From positions 34,906,001 through 34,970,000 of the forward strand of contig CM060731.1 of assembly GCA_030704615.1 (NCBI GenBank): DNA of 64,000 nucleotides, read 5' to 3'. The DNA is from Takakia lepidozioides. Lineage: Eukaryota > Streptophyta > Takakiopsida > Takakiales > Takakiaceae. Made by a program: the position numbers and the translations under genes. Under the pieces are notes generated by a model. The model did no database searches. It was not told where the DNA came from and was given only the letters and a program-made list of their open reading frames with translations. This document shows, in pieces, positions 11,690 through 22,577 of this stretch. How positions within the stretch are numbered: the stretch's first letter is position 1; each line of letters opens with the position of its first letter.

Positions 11690-12830
11690 ACAGTTTGGGT
11701 TTCATGCAATGGGCTTACATGGGGTTACACCTTATAAGGTTACATGAAGTGGAATCATAGACAAGTACTTGGGTACACCTTTGGGCCCTGGGGCAATGGG
11801 CTTACACTCTGTGGGTTCACACATAAGTGATGGGTTACACCATGCCGGGTCTCACAACGTGGGGTTACACTTATGGGTTACATACAATGGGCCTAGGGTT
11901 ACATGGTTGGGCCTTCCTGGCTATGTCAGGGTCACGTTGCTGAAACAGTATACTTTCGTGGCATGTAACCCCACCTCGACTATGCGCATTTGTTTTATTT
12001 TTTATTTTTTTCGCACTGAAGTGTTTGTGCACTGAAGTTCTCAGATTTATACTACATGGGGTTACATACATGAGGGCTATGTACAATGGGTTACATACGA
12101 TGGGGTCACAATAGTGTGGGGGTAACATCTGGTCGGGCTACATACTTCTTGGAGTTACAACACTCTGGGTTACACTCACTCAAGAGGGTTACACAGTTCT
12201 AAGTTACACTGTGCACAATGAAAGTGGCAGGGTTGCCTATACAAGGGCTACGTGTCGTGGGGATACATAAGATGGGGTGATGTAGCATCGGGTATAGCGT
12301 GCACCCCAAATTGTACAATGGGTTACATGCGATGGGGTGACATCAATGGGGGTTACATGTGGTCGGGATACATACTTCTTGGGGTTACACAACAACAAGT
12401 TACACTCCGGAGGGCTACACTGGTCCATAACATAGGTTGAACGGAATGATTATCTATCTCATGGATTACACGTCCATGGGTTACACACAAATTGGGTTAC
12501 ACATAGAGGGTTACACATACAGGGGCTAGTGTTGGTGACTAAAGGTGCTCGACTTCAGCATCTTCCCACTCTGTATTGAAGGGTCATGTAACCCCGGCAG
12601 ACTAACCCAGACCCTGTAGTCACATTGTAGTCATCGACTTATAATTCTCAGAGTTACACCACTGACAGCAATATTCTATGGGGTTACATACTGGGTTACA
12701 CTGTTGATAGTTACATTGCGTTACACTTGGAGTTACACCACAATGAGTTACACTGAAGAGGTTCACACTCATCTGTGTTACTGTGTGGAGTACCACAGAT
12801 GCGAGTTACACTAAGTAGAGCTATGTTACG
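11690..12830 (+). repeat. Spacer filled with GGGTTACAC units (plus orientation)
   Basis: This is the region after the Ulp1-type stop codon. GGGTTACA(C/T) or GGGGTTACA occurs every 15-40 bp, mixed with unique sequence, unlike the dense arms. The same orientation is seen at 11036-11165 inside the last intron of the protease gene. A short stretch of opposite units (GGTGTAACCCTGGGTGTCAC) follows at about 12845. No gene is seen. Confidence 0.8.
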
Positions 12831-13020
12831 TTATGAAACCCCAGACGGTGTAACCCTGGGTGTCACCCCGGCCCATGGGTGTCCCATTGAGTGGGTTACA
12901 TAGGTTGAATGTGGATGGAATGGCAAAGTGAATAACAACCCATGAACAGACATGTACTTCATATTAAACTTGGTGATCACAAAATAAGTGTCATTGCCAA
13001 TGGACTCAATGGTCACTTAC

Positions 13021-13450
13021 TACGGAACCGGTCTACAAAATCTACTTTCCTGGCAAGGGACATGTTGTTTCCATCATCATTTTTTATGAATGGAACTGCT
13101 TGAAGAGGGTGCAACAGACCTTTGTCGATTCTAACTTGTAAAGTGGACAGCCTCCCACGAACACAACGAAGCTCGGCAAGCAGATGTTTGCGCATTGTTT
13201 CACTCTCATTGCCAAGAAGCGACAGGGACTTCATCTCAGATTCAATTGATGAAACATCCGATGGCTCCTGCCGACCACGCTGGGATGATGCTGAGCACTC
13301 CGTAGGCTCTGCTAGATCTCACAACTTCCTCCTCTGCCATCAATATCTGGAAGTTCCGATTTCATCAACATGTGAAGACCTCCATGAATGGTCCCGAGCT
13401 TTGTGCCACAGAGCTTCACAATAAGCCCTTCCTTCAGATTTGGCTTCATC
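13021..13450 (-). pseudogene. Minus-strand gene fragment inside the MULE (possible captured host exon)
   Basis: Read on the minus strand, the region encodes QIRILQLMKPNLKEGLIVKL, then after a stop and frame change MKSLSLLGNESETMRKHLL, continuing LRCVRGRLSTLQVRID and SLARKVDFVDRF. It ends at a good 5' splice site (A|GTAAGT, exon end 13021). It runs against both MULE genes and has no repeat units in it. Its sequence is more like ordinary coding DNA than its surroundings. The heptad-like ELRCVRGRL...LQVRI part suggests a coiled-coil or helical segment. I do not recognise the family. Capture of host gene pieces (Pack-MULE behaviour) is known, and this would be an example, but that is inference. 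Confidence 0.4.
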
Positions 13451-13504
13451 AATTGAAGAATGCGGATTTGATGTTTGCACAAGTTACCCTTCAAAGCCCA
13501 TGGA

Positions 13505-14180
13505 CGCAGAATGTCACCCTCACCCTCTCTGACCCTCTGTAACCCATGTAACCCTCTGTGACCCTCTATAACCCTCACCAGGTGTAACCTTCACCACTAT
13601 GTAACCCTCAGTAACCTCAGTAACACCGTAGAGTGTCACCCTCACCCCTGTGTAACCTCACTCCATGACCCTCTGTGACCCTCTGTAACCCTCACCACCA
13701 TGTAACCTTCCGTAACCCGTTATCCCTCTGTAACACCGCTGAGTGTCACCCTCACTCCATATAACCCTCCCATGTAACCCTATGTCACCCTCTGTAACCC
13801 ATGTAATCCCATGACCCTCTGTAACCCTTTGTAACCCATGTAACCCTTTGTTACTCCGCGGGGTGTAACCCTCACTCCATGTTATCCTGCATCGTGTAAA
13901 CCCCAATGTAAGCTTGTATCATGTTATCCCATATACCCCTCCCGTGTAACTCCAGTTCCTCGTAACCCCATCATCCCTGTAACCCTCTGCACGTCAGCCC
14001 TTTAGCTCCGCCTCATGTAACCCTCATTGTGCAACTCTCACATTGTAACCCCACCATGTAACCCCGATACTGTATCAATCCCTCCGTGTAACCCCCGATT
14101 GTGTCACTCATAGGTCGTGCACCCCGGATCATTTATCCCCAACGCATGTCACCCCTGTTCGTGTAGCCCTTGGTGCCGGC
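13505..14180 (-). repeat. Internal block of TGTAACCC units
   Basis: Starts with the same dense wording as the arms (CCCTCTGTAACCCATGTAAC, GTGTCACCCTCACTCCAT) and thins out after about 13900. Its orientation equals the left arm and is opposite to the spacer before it. It lies between the minus-strand fragment and the transposase gene. Confidence 0.85.
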
Positions 14181-14539
14181 AAAAATTGCGGGCTCCAAGA
14201 GGTGTCAGATATTTTGAATTCAAACCTGGGTTACACGATTCGGTGACATCAAAACCCACGTGTAACTCCGTCATCGCTCGTCATTTTCACCAGGTGCGTA
14301 GACGACGTGCAGTCCCAAGGGCTCCGTTGCGTTGCCCGCGTGTGTTATGCGATTTGTACTGTACTGGTGGTACTGTTGCTGCTAATGGCATGTGCTGCCG
14401 CGAAGGTGCTAGACGAGGAACGCAAAGCAGCATTGGAATCAAATGGTTTGAAAGATGAGGCGGGAGAACTCTGTCATTTGCAGCATTTGGTATCTCATTT
14501 GAAATGCATCCTACAGCTGCCCATTAGACGGGCTTTTCA

Positions 14540-16835
14540 ATCACACAAACCTCCGTTGGATACGCCAGGTTTCCCAGGGAAAATGGAAACGGATATCCAT
14601 CGAAGTAGCTGTCGTTCCATGGTCTCGTATTCCTGATTTTTTGGAGGGAGAAAGGAGTAGAGTGGATGGGAAGACCCAATTTTATGTTCAAGATCGAAGG
14701 TACCGTGAGTTGCCAGATTTGACAACACCGCGTGCAAACAGTTATCGTCAGTGGCATAAGTAAGTCACTTATGAGGGTTGTATAACATTCCCAGCCCCAC
14801 TTCTTTCTGCTGGCCTAGCAAAGTCGTATATGGCGATAACCCTCATCGCTTTATATGCTTTTTTTGCAGGTACCACTGCTGTTACGGCCCGATAGATAGG
14901 CGCACGGACCCGCCGATTGTGAAGAAGAAAGAAAAACCGATAGCAGCCTCCGATAATCAAAAACCAATCAAGCGAATCAGACATAAGGCAGCGGATTTCG
15001 GAGAGTCATACAAACGTGGGTATACGTGTAGCTTCAAAGTTGGCTAGTGTTTTCTAGATTCAGAGTTGGCAATCATCACATACTTCCAGAAACAGCATGT
15101 GGATGCAAAAGGAAAGTCATGTCATGGTTCAGCTGACCCCTCTTCCCATTTCTCGCGATTCATGCATGCCCCTCGTCTCAGCCAAGATATGAAACAGTGG
15201 ATCGTCGATAGTCTTCGCAGTGGCCTATCTCCAGCTATGATTATGACACAACACACTCAACAGCTCCAGGAAGCTTGTGCGTCTCAGCCACGCATGGAGT
15301 GGAGTCGCGATTGTTTCTTGTTCGAGTACGACGTGAGAAACATTGCCGACAAGCTTGCGATTGAGAGTTACAAAAAACATCCAGATGATGCACAAAGTGT
15401 ACGTATGTGGGTCGATAGCAATCCTGAAAGCGTCTTCTTCTACCATGAAGAGACAACGCCAGTGGCGGGTGATTTGAAGTTCGTAATTGGAATACAAACG
15501 GAGTGGCAAAAACAGAAAATGATCGACCTGGGACACAACCGTGTGGTATCCTGCGATGCAACATTTGGGACCAACGAAAATAAGGTATTCGTGTCACGCT
15601 TTACCTTTCATTGCATTCTGAAATGTGAGTGCCATGCAATTGTTTCCAATATTATAACACTCACCTTATTCATTTTTGTACCATTGCGACATTGCAGTTC
15701 CCAATGTATACCATGATGGTGTTCGACGAATGGCTCAACGGCATACCTGTTGCTTATATTATATCAGCGAGAAACAAAACGACTGACCTGAGCCCCTGGA
15801 TGAAACGTCTTCGCGACCGACTTCTTCAGAGCAAACCAGATTGGAGGCCAAATGCTTTTGTTGTCGACGATGCAGACGCATAAATCAATGCTATCAGGTA
15901 CACGGCTAGAAGTTACAATGTTCTGAGTCACACAGTAATTCACACTACAAGTTGCATGCACGAGGGGTTTCATGGATCGGGCTACACTGCTGCTAGTTAC
16001 ACTGAGAATCACAGTAAGAGTTAAACTGCCAGTTACACGAGGGGGTGCATTGCTGCCTGTAACACTTGGAGTTACACTGTCAGTTGCTTGAGGGGTTACA
16101 TAGATTAGGTTGCAGTGTTGTCTGTTACACTGAGGGTTACACTATCAGTTAGACAGATGGTTATACTGCCTTGAGTTGGACGGAGGGTTACACTGCTGTG
16201 AGTTAGACCGAGGGTTACACTGCTATGAGATAGACAGAGGGTTACACTGCGAGTTACACTGGGAGTTACACGGCGTGTCAACTGCAGTCCTGCATGGATT
16301 AGGTTGCACTGCTATAGCCTGTGAGTTACATTGGGATCATCGCAGAGGGTTGTATGGGTTGGGTCGCTCTGAGAGTTACACGGTGTAACATGGATTGCGT
16401 TACAGCGCTGCGAGGGGTTATGTGTGTTAGGTTACACTGCTGTGAGTTTCACTGATAGTTACATGACCAGATGCACGAGGGATTACATGAGTCACACTAC
16501 TAAGAGTGACACTTGGAAGAGTTACACTTCTACGAGTTACACTGCGAAGAGTTCCTCTAATAAGAGCTACACTGACAAGAGTTACACTGATGGATTGGGT
16601 GGCATTTGATGTGTGTGCGTGCAGGGAATCGTTTGGGGACGTAGCGATATTTCTATGCCTTTGGCATGTTCGCCGCGCTTGGCTGAAACATTCGTGGCGT
16701 AAGATGCCCGATCCATACACTCGCAATGTTGTTTTGAAACAGCTTGGCGACGTAATGTACGGCATTAACGCCTGTGTGGGAGTCACCCCAGAAGAGTGGG
16801 CGTTGGAGCGACTGGAAGATTTGAATTATTCCTAT
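14540..16835 (+). pseudogene. Mutator-like (MULE) transposase gene, decayed
   Basis: DDE transposase that would cut and paste the element. Exons recognised: about 14540-14760 (EVAVVPWSRIPDFLEGERSR); 14871-15044 (YHCCYGPIDRR, SYKRGYTCSFKVG, a FAR1/MULE-like Cys pattern); 15048-15582 (ELAIITYFQKQHVDAKG, then CDATFGTNENK with the first Asp); 15698-15898 (FPMYTMMVFDEWLNGIPVAY, VVDDADA with the second Asp); and from 16623 (FGDVAIFLCLWHVRRAWLKH, the C..WH motif). Inactivating changes are TAG 15045-15047 between KVG and CFLDSEL, and TAA 15881-15883 directly after DDADA where the family usually has Glu. The intron 15899-16620 is packed with GTTACAC/GTTACACTG units. Coding sense ends about 16830, where the right arm starts, so the normal C-terminus (zinc knuckle/SWIM) is missing or not recognised. 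Confidence 0.85.
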
Positions 16836-18000
16836 TACATGGGTTACAGAGGGTTACATGGCGGTGAGGGTGAGGGTTACAGAGGGTCAGAGAGGGTTAC
16901 ATGGAATGAGGGTTACATAGGGGTGAGGGTGACACTCTGCGGTGTTACAGAGCGTTACATGGTGGTGAGGGTTACAAAGGGTCACAGAGGGTTACATGGG
17001 TTACAGAGGGTTACATGGAGTGAGGGTTACATAAGGGGTGAGGGCGACACTCTGCGGTGTTAAAGAGGGTTACATGGGTTACAGAGCCACAGAGGGTTTG
17101 TGAGGGTTACATGGAGTGAGGGTTACATGGGATGAGGGTGACACTCTGCGGTGTCACATAGGGTTTGTGAGGGTTACGGAGGGTTACATGGTGGCGAGGG
17201 TGACACTCTGCGGTGTTACAGAGGGTTACATGGTGGTAAGGGTTACACCTAGTGAGGGATATAGAGGGTCACAGAGGGTTACATGGGTTACAGAGGGTTA
17301 CATGGCGGTGAGGGTTACAGAGGGTCAGAGAGGGTTACATGGAATGAGGGTTACATAGGGGTGAGGGTGACACTCTGCGGTGTTACAGAGCGTTACATGG
17401 TGGTGAGGGTTACAAAGGGTCACAGAGGGTTACATGGGTTACAGAGGGTTACATGGAGTGAGGGGTTACATAAGGGGGTGAGGGCGACACTCTGCGGTGT
17501 TAAAGAGGGTTACATGGGTTACAGAGCCACAGAGGGTTTTTGAGGGTTACATGGAGTGAGGGTTACATGGGATGAGGGTGACACTCTGCGGTGTCACAGG
17601 GGTTTGTGAGGGTTACGGAGGGTTACATGGTGGCGAGGGTGACACTCTGCGGTGTTACAGAGGGTTACATGGTGGTAAGGGTTACACCTAGTGAGGGATA
17701 TAGAGGGTCACAGAGGGTTACATGGGTTACAGAGGGTCACAGAGGATTTCATGGGTTACAAAGGGTTACAGAGGGTTACATGGAGTGAGGGTTACACTCT
17801 ACGGTGTTACAGAGGGTTACATAGGGTTACATGGGTTGCAAAGTGTTACAGAGGGTTACATGTAGTGAGGGTTACATAGGGGTGGGGGTGACACTCTGCG
17901 GTGTTATAGAGGGTTACATGGGTTACAGAGGGTTACAGAGGGTTACTGGTGGTGTGGGTTACACTCGGCGGAGTTACAGAGGGTTACATGGGGATGATGG
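16836..18000 (+). repeat. Right subterminal array of GGGTTACA-type repeats with a 444-bp higher-order unit
   Basis: Dense variants of GAGGGTTACATGGGTTACAG and GAGGGTGACACTCTGCGGTG. A long block starting at 16841 recurs nearly verbatim at 17285 (period 444 bp), and a third, partial copy starts near 17723. It is the inverted counterpart of the left arm. ORFs here (for example 17283-17543, 17591-17788) are repeat translations of the VTEGYMVVRVT type and are not genes. Confidence 0.92.
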
Positions 18001-18003
18001 TTG

Positions 18004-18243
18004 AACCCGGGGCGGGGGTTACAGGGAACCGGCGGATTGCTGGAAGCGGACTGGTGTCGCAGAACGACGACGCAGGGGGCGACGACGCCGATGGGATGAG
18101 GGCGGGGGTGGGGAGGGATTGACCGAGCCCAGCCGGCTGCCTTTCGATGTCTGCCGGAGGCGAAGAACTGGCGGTACGGGTGTCAGGGCTGGACCGTCCT
18201 GACGCGCTTGCATTAAGTTCTAACATTATTCCTATTATCTTCC
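18004..18243 (-). repeat. Right terminal inverted repeat of the MULE
   Basis: Inverted match to 3568-3809. The outer end is CCTATTATCTTCC, followed at once by the target duplication. Confidence 0.93.
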
Positions 18244-18252
18244 GCTGAGAAT
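18244..18252 (+). repeat. 9-bp target site duplication, right copy
   Basis: GCTGAGAAT, identical to 3559-3567. Confidence 0.92.
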
Positions 18253-19129
18253 TAAGTGTAAATCCCTGTTTTCATGATCTATATATATATATATATAAGA
18301 GGAAACCTGGGAGCGACAGCCCACAAATTCAGGCCCTTGAGGAGGGGGAAAAATATCTATATTCATGTTGCGCAAGATCTAATCAAAATCCCAAATAATA
18401 CAGGGATGGCCCAAGTTTCTCTCAGCATTGCCATGTCTTTCTTAAGCCGATGAAGTCACATCTTGAGCAGCAGCTAGCGGCTGGCAGGCACACTCGAAGG
18501 GACAGTATGTCCTGTACATATATGGCCACATAATGATCAAGTCAGATGTAGTTGAATATTGGAAGGGTGAAGTAACATGAATAATTGAGAATGAGTTGAT
18601 CTGCTAGTCAAATTGGAATTGCTATCAGAGGTTCATTAACTTAATGTGTGTGTTGGCCATGGATTCACAAAAAGCTACATAAGAGTGGATTCAAGTGCAA
18701 TCCATCCATTCCATTCAACTATACTTAGCTGATATGTACATGCGACAAAGAGAGTCTGTAGTCTCTGAACGTATTTTCCCTAAAATAAAATAAAACCATT
18801 TAAAAAAAAAACCATTGAGAGAGTGACTCTGGACGAGGCATAACTTAGTTGGTGGGGTGGCTGCATCAAGAAGCTGGGCTACTACATTATTGGTTCCACC
18901 CGTCGATCCGTCGGCCTACTTTTTCTACCTACCGGACTTCCTACGTTGGTGCGCGTGGTCGGTAGCAAAAGAGTGGCGGTTGGGTGACCGTTCAGAGCAC
19001 CGGTGATTGCCGGTGGCTCAGTTTGAACAGTGCGGCGGCCCACATGGGGTGATGGGACGTGCATGGCTGGATGGGTACCGCGATCGACGCACACAAGAGG
19101 GGCCTGCCTTCCTGCCTCACATCACCACA
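18253..19129. other. Intergenic; possible tRNA-derived SINE remnant near 18835-18960
   Basis: No gene is seen. From 18835 the plus strand reads like a tRNA 5' half: an A-box-like AACTTAGTTGGTGGGG, then about 45 bp on a B-box-like GGTTCCACCC. This is preceded by an A-rich run (18780-18815). The resemblance is weak and no second copy was aligned. Confidence 0.3.
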
Positions 19130-19399
19130 CTAGCCACCAGCCACCAGCAGAGACGAGAGGCAAAGAGACCAAGAGAAAGGTGTGTGATCGAGCGAGATAA
19201 GAGAAGAGAGAGTCTTCGGATTCAAGACTTAGCGTCGTTCAACCAGCTTCAGCGGCCGTTAAGGACGAGTCGTTCATCTAAGCAGTCGGAGTTTCTTTCA
19301 GTCTCGCAATATCTTTCGGTTTCTCGATCGACATCAGAAGGTTCCCACAGCTGCTTGAGTTTTGTACCATCATCGCATTCTGCGCCTGCACATTCGAGG
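19130..19399 (+). other. Probable 5' UTR exon of the phytocyanin gene
   Basis: A purine/pyrimidine-rich stretch ends at a good donor (CGAGG|GTGAGT, 19399). A matching acceptor TGCACAG|GTTAGATCATGG ends at 21037, eight bases before the phytocyanin start codon at 21046. Together they suggest a roughly 1.6-kb intron in the 5' UTR. This is inferred from splice signals only. Confidence 0.4.
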
Positions 19400-21045
19400 G
19401 TGAGTGCATTCCCGGTTCCTCTGTTTCTGTTGGATGTTCTACTTATGAGTCGGTTGACAAGTTCTGTTCCCTCTGTTTCTGAAGTTTTGAGAGTAAAGAG
19501 TTTTATACAAGTTCTTGGTTTTTCATTTTGACGGAAATGTTTGGAACTGAAGTGCTGTCGGACTTGTTTTGAGTCTGTTGGAAGGGCAAGCTTCAATTCT
19601 CGTTGAAGCTGCCTACTATGAGCGTGATCACGTCCACCTTTGGGAAACAGAGAAACTACTTAGAGCTGATTGCATACATTGTGCATATCTGCCAAATGTC
19701 GGTGGTGTGTGCGGATAAAAAGAGGTTCTTAATTTGTACCGTCCTCTTCCGGGACAAGGAAATGTCTTCAGCCGCTTTGGCAGATCTGAGATGTGTTAAT
19801 CCTTTGTATAGTTTACTGAGCAGGAGAGGTTAACCATCATTATTGCACCATCGTGATGACTAACATCGGAGATATTCACTCTATGTTATTCATTTCGGTC
19901 GTCAGGGCTACTGTGGATACCAACTTATCATGTTCCTCCTGACCGCAATTCTCACAGCAAATTCATATGTTCCAGATACATGTAGAATCCACTTCTTTCA
20001 AGCGCTTTGAATTCAGTGTGACACCATTGCGCCTCCTAGTCCTTGATCAAGAAGAGACGTGTCATGGGGCATCTTTCATTGACATACTCCAAGAAGCTAA
20101 CGTTATATCCTCATTTCTACTGTCCTTATAAGCAGATTCCAGTGATTCTCCATTATGATGTCACTTTCACCCCTCATCGCAACTGGAATCAACTTATAAG
20201 GACCACTTCTTTCAGTATGTCTCACTATGCCATGGCACTACGTACGTAAGAGCCAGAGAGGTCTGGCAGTTCCATATGTGTGTGAGATGTTACTTTTGTC
20301 GTAGGCGAATTATATCAACTGGATCCGAGAGGGATCCGACAGAAACGACCTTCGTCGGAAGTGATTCCGCGTTACTAATGGTCACCTCTCTGAATTGAAT
20401 GTAAGCACTAAACCGTGCTTGAAGGATGCCAATACTTTTCCTCCGTTCAGGTAGATCCATACTATGTGAGAAACCCTTTCCACAACTGGTTTCATGGACA
20501 AATGTATGGAAGGATCTGTGTGAACGTTGAATTCCTGCGAGTGATCATTTTACAATCTATTGTTTGAGAACATGTACCTTCGTTGTAAAGAAACTATTGT
20601 TTGCTAAAATCAAGCCTATTTACAAGTGTAAGTAGAGCTGCTAAAATGCCATCTCTACGGCCATGAGGTTGGCTCTGCTGTACATCATGTGGTAAGCAGA
20701 TTACACTTTTCATGGAACACTCAGGAACCATTATTCTAGTCTGCTAGTGAGTCTGTGAATGATATTTAATTAATGACTGAAGTATGTGCAGATAACCTGG
20801 CAGTCTATCATATTAATAACGTATGTCTTTGCAATCAACTGCTGTAATTCCTGCTGCAGTGCAAACTTTTAAACAACTCAAGTTGTGAATTTCTTCTGAT
20901 TGCTCATGGTTGCACGCTCGAATTGTTCTGTTTCCCTCAGATTTCCCTCACATTTTCCTGAGTTCTCCCTCCGGTATGGTTCTTACTTTGACACGTTTTC
21001 TTAAAGTTAAAACACCATCCTTGTTGTCTGTGCACAGGTTAGATC

Positions 21046-22577
21046 ATGGCTGCTCTCTTCAGCCAACAAAGGTGTTCGGTCGCTGTGACTCTGTGCCTTA
21101 TATATTTCTTTTTCTTTCGGCAAACATGTGCCAAAACACTTACTGTTGGTGACACTTCTGGATGGACCGATTTTGATACTTCAATAGGTAGTGCACCAAA
21201 CTATGCGGCGTGGTCTTCGTCACAGAGCATCGAGATTGGTGACATCTTAGGTGATTCGGCTACACTCCTTGTAGTCTCGTAGCTGTTCATGCTATTTTTT
21301 AAGAGATTCTACTTTGTCCAGAGGACGTTTTATTCTCTCTTTCTCTTCAACTCTGTGGCTTACTCCCTCCACAGCGTTTCTTTAAGCTTGCTTCTTTGCT
21401 ATTCTAATCCACTCCAAATTGTAAGGATGATGTCTGCGCAGAACTCATGCTGATTTTTGTACCGTGACAGTTTTCACATTTCCAGCTGGTTTCCACAACG
21501 TTCATCTAATGTCGTCGAAAGCAGCCGTTGATAGTTGTGACTTTTCTCAAGCTGTCGAACTTGATGCTGGAAATGCTGGGTCCTATGCGGTAAACATCAG
21601 ACCTCCACTTCTGTTGCCCAGGGTTTGTCAGTTTGCAGCTGTCGCAATCCGATATTGCAATTCCTTTAAGGTTGTCCGCGTCTTTAGCTTGGCATCTGCT
21701 AACAACTCTGTTTGGTGTACATGTAGTGGAGGGCAACGACACCAGGCAACTACTTTTTCTCTTGCAACAAAGTAATCGAGGGTCTGGGCACACATTGCAA
21801 CATCGGTCAGAAATTGGCCATCTCAGTGACTGGAGGTGTCACCATCCCCGCATTTGCGCCTACATCACCGAGCGCTACGGCTCCTAGTGTCATCAGTACC
21901 CCAGCTCCTGCTTCCCAAGGCCCTTCTGTGCCGTTGGCTCCTGCCTTTGCACCCACCCTTGTCCCATCTGTCTCCCCGGTGGGCTCCCCTGCTCTGAGCC
22001 CTACCATAGTGCCTGTGCCGCCTGTTACTGCACCTGCACCCGCGTATGTGCCAGTATCAGCGCCATTGCCAAGTAGTCCTGCACCTGTTCCAGTGGCATC
22101 TGCCCCAACTCCCGCAGCTGCCAGTCCTGCACCCACTGCTGCACCCATTGCAAGTCCCCCAGCTCCCCCAGCAGTGCCATTCACATCACAGGCTGGAGCA
22201 CCTGGGCCGTCGTCACCCCCTCCTTCACCAGTAAGTTCTTCCCTGTAGCACCCATTGTTTGAGAGGGGACACTTTTGGTGTTTTTCAATTTCTGTATCTG
22301 TAATTATACGTCGCTGTATATTTTTGGCTAACTTGGTTAGATTATTTGTTTGAGACTGAGGACAATTCCCAAATCTGTGTTTTGACAAAATGAGCTGCAT
22401 CTAGAAATCTGGCGATTTGGATAGTGAGATTGTAGGATACTGTTCACGAATACTGTGAATAACTGTTCAATATTTCCTGTTGGTTGTTTTCTTGTACAGA
22501 GTGCTGGATTCAGGTTGTCTACACAGCCCTGGGCTGCAATAATTTGTGCTTCAGCTCTTTTGGTGCTACGTCTGTAG
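21046..22577 (+). CDS. Phytocyanin (uclacyanin/stellacyanin-like blue copper protein), GPI-anchored
   Basis: Secreted type-1 copper protein expected at the outer plasma membrane or cell wall. Exons: 21046-21250, 21471-21589, 21727-22230, 22500-22577. All junctions keep frame (GDIL|VFTFP, SYA|WRATTPGNY, PPPSP|SAGF), giving about 301 residues. Residues 1-29 are a signal peptide (LCLIYFFFFRQTCA). The plastocyanin-like domain has VGDTSGW, AGFHNV (His ligand), AAVDSCDF (disulfide Cys), YFFSCNKVIEG and THCNIGQKL (Cys, His and Gln ligands). A Pro/Ala/Ser-rich arabinogalactan-type region follows (about residues 145-275), and then a hydrophobic tail PWAAIICASALLVL, the GPI signal, encoded by its own exon. 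If the last intron is retained, translation stops at 22248 without the anchor. Oddity: the spacing between the first Cys of the copper loop and its His is about ten residues; four is usual. Confidence 0.9.

Larger units (their letters stand above)
3568..18243 (+). mobile_element. Giant Mutator-like element (MULE) with Ulp1-type protease and transposase genes
   Basis: Both ends begin GGAAGATAATAGGAATAATG when read inward and stay nearly identical for about 240 bp. The element is flanked by a perfect 9-bp duplication (GCTGAGAAT) and is 14,676 bp long. Inside, in order, are: left repeat arm; intergenic promoter area with an inverted zinc-finger exon copy; Ulp1-type protease gene (+); GTTACAC-rich spacer; minus-strand gene fragment; transposase gene (+); right repeat arm. 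The DDE signature of the transposase (CDATFGTN, VDDADA) and its C..WH motif (CLWHVRRAW) are Mutator-type. Plant MULEs carrying Ulp1 genes (Kaonashi-type) are an established class. Both genes carry nonsense codons and frameshifts, so this copy probably cannot move on its own. The ends are still well matched, so the insertion may be fairly young or the element may be mobilised in trans. Confidence 0.92.

Noticed and set aside
22046-22234. Plus-strand ORF in another frame of the phytocyanin third exon
   Set aside because: Shadow of the Pro/Ala-rich coding region; the true frame continues from the cupredoxin domain.
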